This document shows, one piece after another, positions 1 to 12,300 of a DNA stretch of 64,000 nt; within the stretch, counting starts at the first letter, position 1; each line of letters begins with the position of its first letter. The position numbers and the translations under genes are program-made. The notes under the pieces were generated by a model, which was not told the origin of the DNA, did not search any database, and saw nothing but the letters and a program-made list of their open reading frames with translations. Origin of the DNA: Manis javanica (Eukaryota > Chordata > Mammalia > Pholidota > Manidae); NCBI RefSeq assembly GCF_040802235.1, contig NC_133157.1, forward strand, positions 26,677,501 through 26,741,500, written 5' to 3'.

Positions 1-379
1 CCATTCATCCCATTTTTAAAAAGGTATATTGTCCTTTTTTTTCTCTTCTAGGAATGTGGGCAGTGATATTTAGATGTGTTTGGCAATTAACCCTTTCTCT
101 GAAAGTCATAAATGCAATCCATGTGCCATGAATGTAGGATCAGGCAAAGAAAAAAAGTGTTTAGAGATAGAGAAGTTTTTTTAATTGCCAGTATCATTCC
201 TACCATTTTCTCCATATCTTCCCCTAAATATCTCAATAATATATCCAATAGTGGCCTTCTTTTAATTTCACATATATTAATTTTTAAAACACATTCATTC
301 AGTCCTGAAAACCATTCTTTCTTTTAGTCCATTATCATTTCATAAGAAGGGAATTCAATTGTCTATTCTAGCTTTTATT
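1..379. other. Left edge, no recognised feature
   Basis: AT-rich sequence before the first recognisable L1 homology. I see no convincing coding frame, splice pair or repeat signature here. It may be the continuation of the old antisense L1 that is clear from about position 380. Confidence 0.4.
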
Positions 380-1225
380 AGTCCACATTTTGTGGATGGG
401 AATGTCCTATGTTATTTGGTATCTTGAAACTTTACCGAGTTAGTTTATTAGTTCTAACAGCTTTTTTTTTCTTGGAGTCTTTAAGGTTTTCTCTAAATAA
501 GGTCATGTCATCTACAAACAGGGATAATTTAATTTCTTCCTTTCTGATGGATGCCTTTTATTTCCTTTTCTTCCCTAATTGCTCAGGCTAGTATTTACAA
601 GTACCTTGTTGAATGCAAGTGGCAAGTGCAGGCCTGATATTAAAGGAAACGTTTTGGCTTTTCACCATTTGTATATGTCTGCTGTGGGCTTGTCATATAT
701 GATCTTCATTATGTTGAGGTACATTCTTTCTATCCCTAATTTTTTGAGAGTTTTTTTTGATCATGAAAGGGTATTGAATTTTGTCAAATGCTTTTTATGT
801 ATCTACTGAATTGATCATATGGTTTTTAATCTTCATTCTGTTAATGTGGTGTTTGACATTTATTGATTTGTGTATGTTGAATCATCCTTGAATCTTAGGG
901 ATAAATCCCACTTGATCATGGTGTGTAGACCTTATAGTATGCTGTTGAATTTGTTTTGCTTGTATTCTGATTAGAATTTTTATTTATCACAGATACTGGT
1001 CTGTAGTTTTCCTGTAATGTCCTTACCTGGCTTTGGTCTCAGGGTAGTGCTGTCCTCCTAAATTGAATTTGGAAGCACTCCCTCTTCTCCAGTTTTTTGG
1101 AAAAGTTTTAGAGGGACTGGTATTAATTCTTTCTTAAATGTTTGGTATATTCACCATTCAAGCCATCTGGTCCTGGACTCTTCTTTGTTGGGAGGGTTTT
1201 GATTATTGCTTTATTCTCCTCACCT
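380..1225 (-). mobile_element. Ancient antisense L1 fragment (ORF2 reverse transcriptase region)
   Basis: The plus strand reads as the complement of an L1 ORF2 central region. It has the characteristic stretches about catching at 'gtcatgtcatctacaaacag' (505-524), 'gtattgaattttgtcaaatg' (771-790) and 'atcccacttgatcatggtgt' (904-923). The same landmarks occur in the younger antisense L1 copies of this window at 11.3-12.1 kb and 19.6-20.3 kb. Frames are heavily broken and divergence is high, so this is an old L1M-type fossil without coding capacity. Confidence 0.8.
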
Positions 1226-4200
1226 ATTTTTATCTGTTCAGATGAACTTAACATAATCAAATACAGAAATTTTATACTTTACTCCCCCCACTCTTTATAT
1301 AATTGGTGTCATTTCAGTTTTCTTTATATTGCATTTCTATTAAAAAGTTTCTGTGTTATTATTCTTACTACTTTTGTCTTTTAATTGACATACTAGTAAT
1401 AAAAGTGACTTACTTGCTTCTATTACAATATACAATTGTTTGAGTTTGTATCTATATTTATCTTTAGCAGTGCGGTCTATATTTCATATCTTTCATGTCC
1501 CTGGGTGGATGGGGTTGCCTCTGGGACTTTGATCAATATCTCTGGTGTAACTCTTTCCAGGTCTCTGGGTGGGGGCTCCTAACAGGTCCCTAGGCTGGTC
1601 CCTGGGTTGGCAGGACCCTCTAAGGCAATGTCTCTGTGGAGCTGGATCCAGTTTATGGTGCCCTTTGAAGATCTACTGTCAGACCAAGGTCCAGTGCCTA
1701 CCTTCAGAGACACAGATGTGTGTATCTAGTAGAAGACCTTTAGAGAGCAGGAAAACTCTTTGATTGTGGCTGTAAAGGGTTGGAGCTGATTCCAGGGCTA
1801 CTTTGAGATCTTTTGTCAAACCAAGTTCTGCAGGTCTACCACCAGGAACTCAGACAACCTTGTCTCTAGGTGGGGACCTGGTCATGCAGGATGTTCCCAG
1901 CAAGGGACTGAAACAGAATTACAGGGCCAGCTCAGGATCTGCAGTCAGAGGTTGGAGGCCTACCTTGGGGCACACACTGATGTGTCTCCTCCCCAGTACC
2001 TGGGCAGAAAGAGTGTTGGTTAAGAACAACTGAAGACTGACTGGTCATTGGCCACTTCAGGGTCCACAGCCTGGACTGAAGTCAGGGGTTCCCTGGGGTA
2101 TGGGGCATTGTGACTCCAGCCAGGTCCCTTGGCAGATGGCACTGTTGGCAAGCAAGATCAAGGCCAAATACAGCTATAGCCAAGCCAAGTCCATAAGAAA
2201 CAGGTCTGTTTCTGGGTTAGTAGCTGGGGCCACAGTCCGCACACAGTTGGTGAGTCGTCCAGTTGGGAATGAGCCTGCCTTCTCAAAATGGCCCTCTGGA
2301 ATGAGAAAACTGAGACTATGTATTAGAGGAAAAGAACCTCAAACCTAGAACTTTTGCTTCTGAGTCACAAGTACTTTTTCATTAGCCTGCCCCCATGGTG
2401 TATCCATTGAAGTGAGTGCTAGGTGATTCTTCGGTACTAGCATTACATAAAATTGGTGAATTTCTATATCAGATGACATCTTGTTGGTACTGACTGTAAG
2501 ATTCTTTAAAAAAATTCAGAGCCTGCTTCAAATGAACAATTTGGGTATATTGAAATTTTCTTGACTATGAATCCACAAATACTACTACACAGGGTAATTG
2601 CTTACAAGCCTAGAAAGTAAAGCTTCACCTATTCAGTCAAAACCCATCATTCTGTGAGGCCTCACAAAGAGGTGTAGAGGGGTGAGCAAGACAGACAAGC
2701 TCCCTCCCTCATGTCTCTTGTTATCTTACAATATACGAAAAAACAATTAAAATTTCTGGAAGAAGAACAGAGGCAATAAGACAGGCCTTGGCTCAAGGTA
2801 GATTTGAACTGGTGAGGCAATTTCTGCCTAGCAGGGGAATGCCTGGAGCAGATAGGAGACTAAAGATACAGTGTCATTACATTTTTCTGGAAAGGGAACC
2901 CAATAGAGCTCTCCAGGCCTGGCACCCAAAGAGGCTGGATCTGGAGTATCACCACATTTCTTGGTAAGTCAGTGTTGTCTGTCTTCTTTTGCATTCACAT
3001 CTGGGCTGATCAGAGTGCTTTTGTTTCTTATCTAAGGCCATTCTTGACCAGTTTTTGTGACCCACTTGAGAAGAATTTTAATTTATCCTAAGAAGTAGTG
3101 TAAAGTGAATAAATCATTTTGCAGAAAATGGAGTCAATTTTATTAGTCAATCTGACAGCCCTGAACCTTCCTCCAAAACAAGAAGTACCAAGTCTCAAGG
3201 TTTAACCATTACATTGTTAAGTTGTTAACCAAGTACAGTCAAGTTTTGTCTTTACGACCTCAATAGATCTGTGGTCTCACTGGCCATTTTCTGTTGTTGA
3301 CTCATGTTTTCTATACAGCTTTTAATGCTAAAAGTACTGGAAAGAGAATGGGCTTTGGATTTTGTCTCTGCCCATTTTTAGTTTTATGACCTCAACCAAG
3401 TGAACTAATTTCAAGCATGGTATCTAGCACATGAGATAGTACCCTGGAAGTTGTTTGAATAAGTAGTAGGTGTTTTTCATTTAAGTAAATTAAATGTTTT
3501 TTAAAGGCTTTTACTGAGTAAACATACCTGAAAAATTGCTTTGAGGCTTAGTTTCCTGAGCTCTAATTTGGAGATTCAGTATTTTCTCATTTGTGCCTTT
3601 TACCCAACTTGAAATTTTCTACTTTGTATTCTTTAATTCAGTAGTTTATGAAGTGAAAATCCCTCTGTTGAATTTGACTTCTGACTTGAAGACATACACT
3701 GTGGAGAAATCTTCCCACCTGTCATCACACAGCAAACTGAGCTTTAGAGTGAGGAACTTAGCTTATACTGACATTCTCAAAATTTAGCCTACCTGAGCCC
3801 AGAACTTAACAGTTTTGTTTAACCCAAAAACTGGTGGCGATTATGAAAAGATGATTTTTTTGTTGTGTCTATTATAATTAATGGTAACTCAGTTAGTATA
3901 AACATTTTTATTCTTTGTGTCATTACATCTTCTCAAAAACCTCATGAAGTCAAACTGTACTATACCAAGTTTGGAAGGTAACTAAAATCACAGGGTCTAA
4001 AAATTAATCTTGTGCTTGGTGCTTCTAGTAATGGCGCCTTCCCTACACAAACAAATGTCAGTTTCTCAGCTTGGCTTTTGCACCTTCTTCTATGCTTGCT
4101 TCATTTACCTTTACAAACGTGCTTTCCATCATTCCTCCCCAGACACTCCCTTTTCTGAAAAGGAGGTACTGCCAGTATGCTTACTCCTGTCCTGAACTGC

Positions 4201-4794
4201 TCAACCTGGTCTCCCTTCTGGGACGCCCCTTTTCTCTTACAAACTGGCCTCATCCTTTTCATGCTTGCAGATCCAGCCTAAGCCTGAGATTCTTCAAAAC
4301 TCTCTCTTGACTTGTTTATATCTAATTAACCTATTCCTTCTGGAATACAGTATTTACGGGTCACAGAATGTAATTATATTCCATATCAAACTCTTCTATA
4401 TGTAGTTTGCTGTTTCCCGCACCAAATTGTGGACATTTCGATGCAGGTATGTTGTGTTGTACTCTTCCTATTATTACTCAGCTTAGGACGGGAATGAGTT
4501 CAAGTTAAGCTATCAGTAATATCCCACATGTATTACAGTAGTCCAGCAAAAGTTTATCCTGATTTTACAAAATTTATCTTTCCATAGCATTGTATTCTGA
4601 ATTGTACTTAATGGTGAGATATGGCGCTGGGGTTTACTGGAAGACAGAAAAGAAGTTTCCTCTTAGTTATTTTCTAGGTTGTTAAACTAGTCCATATAAT
4701 AAAACAAAAGGAAATGTATTTCGATTGGAAACATTTGGATACACTGGAAACATTGGATTGGAAACATCTGCTGAATTACGATAGGTAAACTAAA
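1226..4794. other. Gene-poor interval with old repeat remnants
   Basis: No gene is supportable. 1480-2340 is a moderately GC-rich stretch with loosely repeated phrases such as 'ccctgggt' and 'caggtctac'. It resembles an old L1 5' untranslated region but I cannot assign it. Around 3340-3480 there is a MIR-like stretch in plus orientation. 4040-4320 resembles LINE-2 in plus orientation. The short open frames here lack codon-like conservation or splice context. Confidence 0.4.
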
Positions 4795-4795
4795 G

Positions 4796-4945
4796 CCTTG
4801 CTGCTCAAAATGTGGCCCCGTACCAGCTGCTTTGGCATTCCCTGGGAGCTTATTGGAAATACAGAATCACAGGTCCTCCCCCAGAACTACTAAAAGAGAA
4901 TCTGCATTTTAACAAGATCTCCAGGTATTTTATATACACATAAAA
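4796..4945 (+). mobile_element. MER5A-type hAT (Charlie) DNA transposon fossil
   Basis: The text runs 'ctgctcaaaatgtggccccg', 'ccctgggagcttattggaaa', 'tctgcattttaacaagatct' and 'ccaggt', in the order of the MER5A consensus. MER5A is a non-autonomous hAT element old enough to be shared by all placental mammals. Ends are approximate. It carries no gene. Confidence 0.85.
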
Positions 4946-6011
4946 AATTTGAAAGACTGAAATAGGTGATTCTTCATTATCCCATCAAGGCCCAAATGTC
5001 TGTATACCAATTGGTGGGAAAAAAGGTTATAATAACTCTTGGTGTTGTGGTCCAAAGAGCTATAGAGTTCATTGGTAAAGATGAGCTTCAAGCTGTGCTT
5101 TTTACTTATACATTGGATAACTTTAGCCCTATTCTGTCTTGGACATTTGAAAAAAATAGGCATAATGAGATGTATTTGCTTTTTGTAAAGTATAAAGTGC
5201 TACACACACATATACAAAAACAAATATTTAAGTATTATTATTGTTTTCTCAGGTTCACTTTAACAAATTATGAAGAATAAGCTTGAAACCACAAAATAAC
5301 ACAAATAAAGAGAGACTATTGTTCTTCAATGATTCTTTATCATACACATGCAAAGCTCGTCTACAATGGTCTTGTATTAGGAAATAACAAAATCGTAGGT
5401 GTGGGCTGTGATTATGAGACTGACAACTCACTTTACATTTGAGCAGATTTTAATTGCAGTGTGTATGATTCAATATGCTCTGATCAAATGCCTGCCTTAT
5501 AAAAACACACAATTTAACTGACAGAAAAGAGATCCATAGTGTCAGCAATCAAATATGCATAAAAATCGAGCTTGCTTTAAAATTTTGAACATTTCTGTTA
5601 AACACTGAATCAAAATTCCAGTCCCTGTTGCATTCTCTTTTGTTTTCCCCACCTCTCTCTCTCTGGACCTGATTAAATGAAGAAATCAGGTTTGTTGTCT
5701 AAAATAGTGTAATGTCTTAAGTAGAAAGCTCACCTTCAGGGTGTCTTCAGCAGTAGGGAAAATTGCTTCTGAATTTGCTTCTGGTCATAGCTCTTCACGC
5801 ATTAGGCACAGAGCATAGAAACTCTCAGCATCCCAATACCGCTGCATTCTAGGCACTTGAAGATAACAGATGACAGAAACAGGTGCCAGAACTTCAAAGA
5901 AAATACTTATGTCACCGTAGAGTAACTAATGCCTATTCAAGACATTTGCTACGTTTCTCCTTGGCAGTGAAAATATGTTATGTCTTCCTTTGATATCCTG
6001 AAAGCTGGGAC
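4946..6011. other. Intergenic, nothing recognised
   Basis: AT-rich sequence upstream of the olfactory receptor fragment. A 104-residue open frame at 4966-5280 is not similar to a family I know and overlaps an open frame on the opposite strand, as chance frames often do. No repeat family is clear. Confidence 0.4.
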
Positions 6012-6146
6012 ATTGATGGGATAAACAAGACTTTTGTGAAAGAACTCATTCTTCTGGAACTCTCCGGTTACCCACAACTTGAGATCATTTTCTTTGCTGT
6101 AATTCTAGTAATGTATCTGGTAATTCTAATTGGCAAATTAGAATAG
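6012..6146 (+). pseudogene. Olfactory receptor pseudogene fragment, OR13C type (N terminus and TM1 only)
   Basis: Olfactory receptors are seven-helix odorant GPCRs, normally in one coding exon of about 310-320 codons. Here one frame reads about 41 receptor-like residues: [20 protein letters not shown] followed by a hydrophobic first helix ending VMYLVILIG. This matches the start of OR13C family members as I recall them (glycosylated N terminus, LSGYP, TM1, then the expected GN). The normal start ATG reads ATT at 6012-6014. Homology stops abruptly after the ATTGGCAA of the GN motif at about 6135, and a stop (TAG) follows at 6144-6146. The other six helices are not found nearby. This is a dead, truncated copy. 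OR13 genes flank NIPSNAP3A on human chromosome 9, so the neighbourhood fits. Confidence 0.85.
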
Positions 6147-7179
6147 TAAATAGTAAGATTTACTAGAACATGCAGTAGTAGAAACTAAAGAGAAACTAAC
6201 ACAAAAATAGAGAGACACAGGTAATAAGGTAACAAAATAAAGTGGAATTCTACAAAAATATATAAACAATCCAAAAGGGCAAAAAAGGCAAAGATATGGG
6301 GGAAACGTCAGTTCAAGGATGTTCAGCTTACTGTGAGAAGTAGAATAACAAAATGGTGAAGTGACTGTACAGTAAAATTTCTTGCATCCCAGCTCCACCA
6401 CAAACTTGATTTGTAAAAGCGACATCAATCATTTAATTTCTGTTTACTCAGGTTGCTTGTTTGGAAAGAGGAGGTGGTAATGTGGTTGATAAAATGTAAT
6501 CAAATACTGCCAATTCTAACTTACAGCGTTAATTGTTTCTGTTAAATTACTACATGTAAGGAATTTAGGATGTTGTTTAGACCACAGTAATGACTCAATA
6601 AATGTTCTGGATTTGTATTTATTATTATTACCTTTAGTTTTATTATTGCTGCCATGTACCCTGTTCTATGATAATTATTGTTCTTTTTTTATGATGCTGA
6701 CATGTACAGCATCTTTATAATACTCCCATGAAAGCTCCTGCTAGTCCTCATTTCTTTGGCATTCAAAGTCTTGCCTTTGTTTTGTGTCTAACTTATTTTT
6801 TCACACTATATAGTCTTTTTTTCTCATTACAGTGCAATTATTTTTGGTGAGGCCATATTTCTATAGTGATACAGAAACTGCTCTGTGTTGGTATCTTGTA
6901 TAGTGATATAGAAACTGCTCTGTACTGGTATCTTCTGTTGAGAGCAAGTTGGAAATGGTTAGGCAATTCAGTTCTGCTTCAGTCCTGAAAGCACCATAGG
7001 AGCAGTCATCAGTCCCTACGATCTTTCTTGTGTACTTTCTGATTTGTGGTCTTTGAAAACAATGCAGTGGTCTTTGAAAAGAGACTAGTGGCAAAGAAAG
7101 ACAGGAAGATTCCTAATTTATTATAATCTCTTGCCCAGGTCCACACTGTTAAGGAAGCTTAGAAACCAATACATGATTT
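6147..7179. other. Intergenic interval without a recognised gene
   Basis: Sequence after the broken receptor. It contains a 37-bp tandem duplication (listed separately) and AT-rich DNA with short open frames on the minus strand that I cannot tie to any protein family. Confidence 0.4.
6862..6935. repeat. 37-bp tandem duplication, two units
   Basis: Two adjacent 37-bp units start at 6862 and 6899, both beginning 'tatagtgata' and containing 'gaaactgctctgt'. They differ at only a few positions. Confidence 0.85.
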
Positions 7180-7725
7180 CCATTACAACACTAAATGTTA
7201 GAATGTGGACTGCATTCCCATGGGAACAGATTTACCTGTATCAATATATGTGCTAACAAATAGAAAATAAATTGTGGTTTCCTAGTGGGAAAATATTACA
7301 ATCTGAAATGGAACTGGAGAATATGAAATGGAGAATCTCATGCCTGTGCCCTCAGGAAAATGAAATTTAAAAACAGACACTGATTCCCATAAATGCCTGA
7401 CTTACAGAAAACCATACAGTGAATATCTGCCAAGAATCTCTCTCTCTCCTCAATCCAGTGAATTTAGTGCTTGGACTCCAATCTGATTCCTCCTACTCTT
7501 AGCACTTCCTGCCCATAAATACGGCCTGCCTCAAACCTTCCACGGACTTACCTTCAGCTTGCTACAGTTTGAGTATCCTGAATTGTAACTCCTCTAGTAC
7601 TATTCCTGAATAAACTCAACTTCTGGTAATTTGAGCTTGCCTCTATTTACTTTTTATTTAGATTGATACTAGGTGCTTTGGCCCCTTTAAAACCTACAGA
7701 CTTTACAAGGTAATTGTTAACTTGG
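7180..7725 (+). mobile_element. Probable endogenous retrovirus LTR (class I-like)
   Basis: The stretch has the order expected of an LTR on the plus strand: a TATA-like 'cataaatacg' near 7514, a polyadenylation signal AATAAA near 7610, then a T-rich U5-like segment. Just beyond, near 7720, 'ttggtggctcatcaggctt' resembles a decayed proline-tRNA primer binding site of gamma-like retroviruses. No gag, pol or env frame follows. The left edge is a guess, no target-site duplication was found, and no subfamily is assigned. Confidence 0.4.
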
Positions 7726-7804
7726 TGGCTCATCAGGCTTAGTCTGCTGTGAAAGGAATGGGTAGAAAGGTTTTAGCAAGGCCCTTAATTCTTCAAGCAA
7801 TTGA

Positions 7805-8010
7805 TAGTGTGGAATAATGAAAAGAGTGATGATATTAAAGTCACACAGGATGGAGTTTTGTATGAGTCTTTGTGCCACTACCTATTTGGCATTCTGGGCT
7901 AAGTTGTATCATTTCTTTTGGACTTCAATTTCTCCATTGGCATAAAATAATCTATCATTAAGTGATAAATAATGAATAAAAAAGTATGATGTACTTTTTA
8001 GTCTCTGTAA
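7805..8010 (+). repeat. MIR SINE fossil
   Basis: Plus-orientation MIR: 'gtcacacaggatggagtttt', a degraded 'ccactacctatttggc', then 'caatttctccattggcataa'. Old tRNA-derived SINE shared by mammals; boundaries approximate. Confidence 0.6.
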
Positions 8011-8919
8011 AACATCAGTTTGATATGATTTATGATGACATGGGTTCACAATCACCATAGATTTGATTGTGCCTCCCAAGAAAGTCCTGCTATGTAAGAC
8101 TTTTTCTTACTTAGATATGGTGACTTACAATTGCAGAAAGTACATTAGTGATATTTCATAGTCCCAGGATTAAATATCCATCTAGGAAAATATGTTTGTA
8201 CTTGATATGACTCCTAATGTGATCAGGGACACCAGGGTTGATCAGATTATTTCATCTTTTGTTGGACACTCTTCATGATGTTTCAAATTTGAGATATAAT
8301 TTTGCTGGATTTCACGACTTGAATAAGCCTTTCATTAGCATTATTTTGCACTGCTCGTCACTAATGTCAGGGTTTGCTGATGTGTCACTTGGTGGCATTT
8401 AGTCATGGGCCTGGGCAGTGAGAAGACATTCGGGTGCTGAGCTGGTAGACTGTGTGCCCATGTCAGACTCCTTGCTCACACACCCTCCTCTCCACCTCAG
8501 CTCTGGGAAAAGCCATGCTAGCTTTGTCTGATTGTGGGGAGAAGATTCAAAGGTGAGAGTGGTCTGAGCTATCTCGTGTCTGGAGGGAGCTGAGCCTCAG
8601 GGAATGTTTGTGTTCTGTGCACACCTGATACTAAGTGTGTAGATAGGAAGACATTCAGTGCAAGCGTATGCGTAGCTGCCAAGACTTCTAGGTTCACTTC
8701 TCCTTTCAAGGATGACTTCCTCCTATGAAGTTCTGTGAATTCTACCTACATAATTAGACAATGTAAGGGTAGGATCTCAGGATATTCTAATAATGTTGTT
8801 CTTCCCCTCATTTTTTGTATTCTTCTTTTTGGTTGTGAGGCAGTTGAACTTCGGTGTTCAATGAGATTGGGGTTGAGGTAATCCTTGATTGAGAAACACC
8901 TATTAGAAAAAAACATACT

Positions 8920-9105
8920 TTGGAGTCAGACTAGGTTTGGATCTGAGACCCACTCCTAGCGGGTGTTATGAACTTGACCATTTACTTTGTGAGCTTTTGC
9001 TTTCTCTTCATAAAATAGAATAATAATACATACTTCTTAGATTTATTGATAGACTTCAGTGAAATAATAGCTATTAATAATCAAGCACAGTATATAGCAA
9101 AATAA
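8920..9105 (+). repeat. MIR SINE fossil
   Basis: Reads 'ttggagtcagactaggtttg', 'gaacttgaccatttactttg' and 'ttcataaaatagaataataa', the order of the MIR consensus in plus orientation. Confidence 0.7.
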
Positions 9106-9326
9106 AATGAAAATACTGTACAGTACTATTATTTTTTTTTAATATTGTCTGACCTTCACTTTTTCTTTCATTTCCTTTCCACCAATTTTCTCCCCATTAG
9201 CCTTAACTATACAGGTGGAGGCTCTTGTTTTTAACCTGAGACATTTTCTTATCAAAAACTACTTATTGGGTTTTCTTAAAAGGGTGTGAAGTGACCAGGC
9301 CCAGGGACAACCTAGTATTTTTTAAA

Positions 9327-12300
9327 TTTTTTTTATTATGGTACTATTAATATACAGTCACATGAGCAACATTGTGGTTACTAGATTCTCCCCATTATCA
9401 AGTCCCCACCACTGCCCCGTTACAGTCACTGTCCATCGGAATAGTAAGATGCTATAGAGTCACTACTTGTCTTCTCTGTGCTTTTGCTTTGTTTTGCTCT
9501 GTGCTTTCGCTGTACTGCCTTCCCCATTCCCGCCCTACATTATGTGTGCTAATCATAATGTACCTTAATCCCCTTATCCCTCCCTTCCCTCCACCCTCCC
9601 CAGTCCCTTTCCCTTTGGTAACTGTTAGTCCATTCTTGGGTTCTGTGAGTCTGCTGCTGTTTTGTTCCTTCAGTTTTCGCTTTGTTTTTATAATCCACAG
9701 ATGAGGGAAGTCATTTGGTACTTGTCTTTCTCCTCCTGGCTTATTTCATTGAGCATCATACGCTCTAGTTCCATCCATGTTGTCGCAAATGGTAGGATTT
9801 GTTTTTTTCTTATGGCTGAATAATATTCCATTGTGTATATGTACCACCTCTTCTTTATCCATTCATCTACTGATGGACACTTAGGTTGCTTCCATTTCTT
9901 GGCTATTGTAAATAGTGCTGCAGTAAACGTAGCGATGCATATGTCTTTTTGAATCTGGGATCCTGTATTCTTAGGGTAAATTTGTAGGAGTGGAATTCCT
10001 GGGTCAAATTCCTGGGTATTTCTATTTTGAGTTTTTTGAGAAACCTCCATACTGCTTTCCACAATGGTTAAACTCATTTACATTCCCCCCAGCGGTGTAG
10101 GAGGATTCCCCTTTCTCACATCCTTGCCAGTATTTGTTAATATTTGTCTTTTGGATGTTGGCTATCCTAACTGTTATGAGGTGATATCTCATTGTGGTTT
10201 TAATTTGCATTTCTCTGATGATTAGCAATGTGGAGCATCTTTTCATGTACTTGTTGGCCTCTGCCCATTTTTTAATTGGATTATTTGTGTTTTGGTTGTT
10301 GAGGCATGTGAGCTCCTTATATATTTTGTATGTCAACCCCTTATCGGATGTCTTTTATGACTATATTGTCCCACACAGTAGGATGCCTTTTTGTTCTGCT
10401 GATGGTGTCCTTTGCTGTACAGAAGCTTTTTAGTTCTGCTGATGTAGTCCCATTTGTTCATTTTTTCTTTTGTTTCCCTTGCTTGGGGAGATATGTTCAT
10501 TTAAAAGTTGCTCATGTTTGTATTTCAAGAGAGGTTTGTCTATGTTTTCTTCTAAGAGTTTAATGGTTTCATGACTTACATTCAGGTCTTTGATCCATTT
10601 CGAGTTTACTCTGTAATGGAGTTAGACAGTAATCCAGTTTCATTCTCTTACATGTAGCTGTCTAGTTTTGCCAACACCAGTTGTTGAAGAGGCTGTCATT
10701 TCCCCATTCCATTGTATATCCATGGCTCCTGTATCATATATTAGTTGATCATTTATGCTTGGGTTAATATCTGGACTCTCTATTCTGTAACATTGGTCTA
10801 TGTGCCAGTACCAAATTGTCTTGATTACTATGGCTTTGTAGAAGAGCTTGAAGATAGGGAGTTTAATCCCCCCTGCTTTATTCTTTCTTCTCTGGATTGC
10901 TTTGTTATTCGGGGTCTTTGGTGGTTCCATATGAATTTTTGGACTATCTGTTTCATTTCCTTGAATAATGCTGTCAGTTTTGAAAGGGATTGCATTGAAT
11001 CTGTAGATTGCTTTAGGTAGGATGGCCATTTTGACAATACTAATTCTTCCAAACCGAAAGCATGGCATGAATTTCCATTTATTAGTGTCCTCTTTAATTG
11101 ATCTCGAGTGTCTTGTGGTTTTCAGGGTATAGGTCTTTCACTTCTTTGGTTATGTTTATTCCTAGGTATTTTATTGTTTTTGATGCCATTGTAAATGGAA
11201 TTGTTTTCCTGATTTCTCTTTCTGCTCATTCATCTTTAGTGTATAGGAATTCAACTGCTTTCTGTGTATTAATTTTCTATCCTGCAACTTTGCTGAATTC
11301 AGATATTAGTTCCAGTAGTTTTGGAGTGGACTATTTAGGATTTTTATGTACAATATCATGTCATCTGCAAGAGTGACAGTTTGACTTCTTCCTTACCAAT
11401 CTGGATGCCTTTTATTTCTTTGTGTTGTTTGATTGCCATGGCTAGGACCTCCAGCACCATGTTGAATAACAGTGGGGAGAGTTGGCATTCTTATCCCATT
11501 CCTGGCCCAAGAGGAAAAACTTTCAGCTTTTTACTGCTAAGTATGATGTTGGCTGTGGGTTTTTCATATATGGCATTTATTATGTTGAGGTAGTTATCTT
11601 CTATACCCATTTTGTTTAGGGTTTTTATCCTGAAGGGTTGTTGAATTTTGTCAAATTCTTTTTCAGCATCTATGGAGATGATCATGTGTTTTTTGTCTTT
11701 CCTTTTGTTGATGTGGGATATGATATTGATGGATTTTTGAATATTGTATCATTCTTGCATCCCTGAAATAAATCCCACTTGATCATGATGGATCATTTTT
11801 CTATGTATTTTTGAATTTGGTTTGCTAATATTTTGCTGAGTATTTTTGCAACTATGTTCATTAGGGATATTGATTTCTAAGTTTCTTTTTTTGTGGTGTC
11901 TTTGCCTGGTTTTGGTATTAGAGTGATGCTGGCTTCATAGAATGAGTTTGAAAGTGTTCCCTCCTGTTCTATTTTTTGGAAAACTTTAAGGAGAATGGGC
12001 ATTACATCTTCTTTAAAAGTTTGATAAAATTCAGCTGTGAAGCTATGTGGCACGGGCATTTTGTTCTTGGGTAGTTTTTTGATTACTGATTCAATTTCAT
12101 TGCTGTTAAGTGATCTGTTCAGATTTTCTGTTTCTTCCTGGGCCAGTCTTGGTAGGTTGTGTTTTTCTAGAATGTTGTCCATTTCTTAGGTTATCTGGTT
12201 TGTTAACGTATAATTTTTCATAGTATTCTCTCATAATTCTTTGTATTTCTGTGGTTTCTGTAGTGATTTTTCCTTTCTCATTTCTGATTCTGTTTATGAT

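Larger units (their letters stand above)
7726..9326. other. Intergenic interval with MIR fossils
   Basis: No gene found. Two MIR-like stretches in plus orientation are visible, about 7805-8010 and 8920-9105, with the sequence order 'ttctccattggcataaaata' and 'cttcataaaatagaataata' expected near the MIR core. The rest is unassigned. Confidence 0.5.

Noticed and set aside
4966-5280. 104-residue plus-strand open frame
   Set aside because: Not similar to a family I know, and a 77-residue frame lies antisense to it. Possibly an old DNA transposon, but unsupported.
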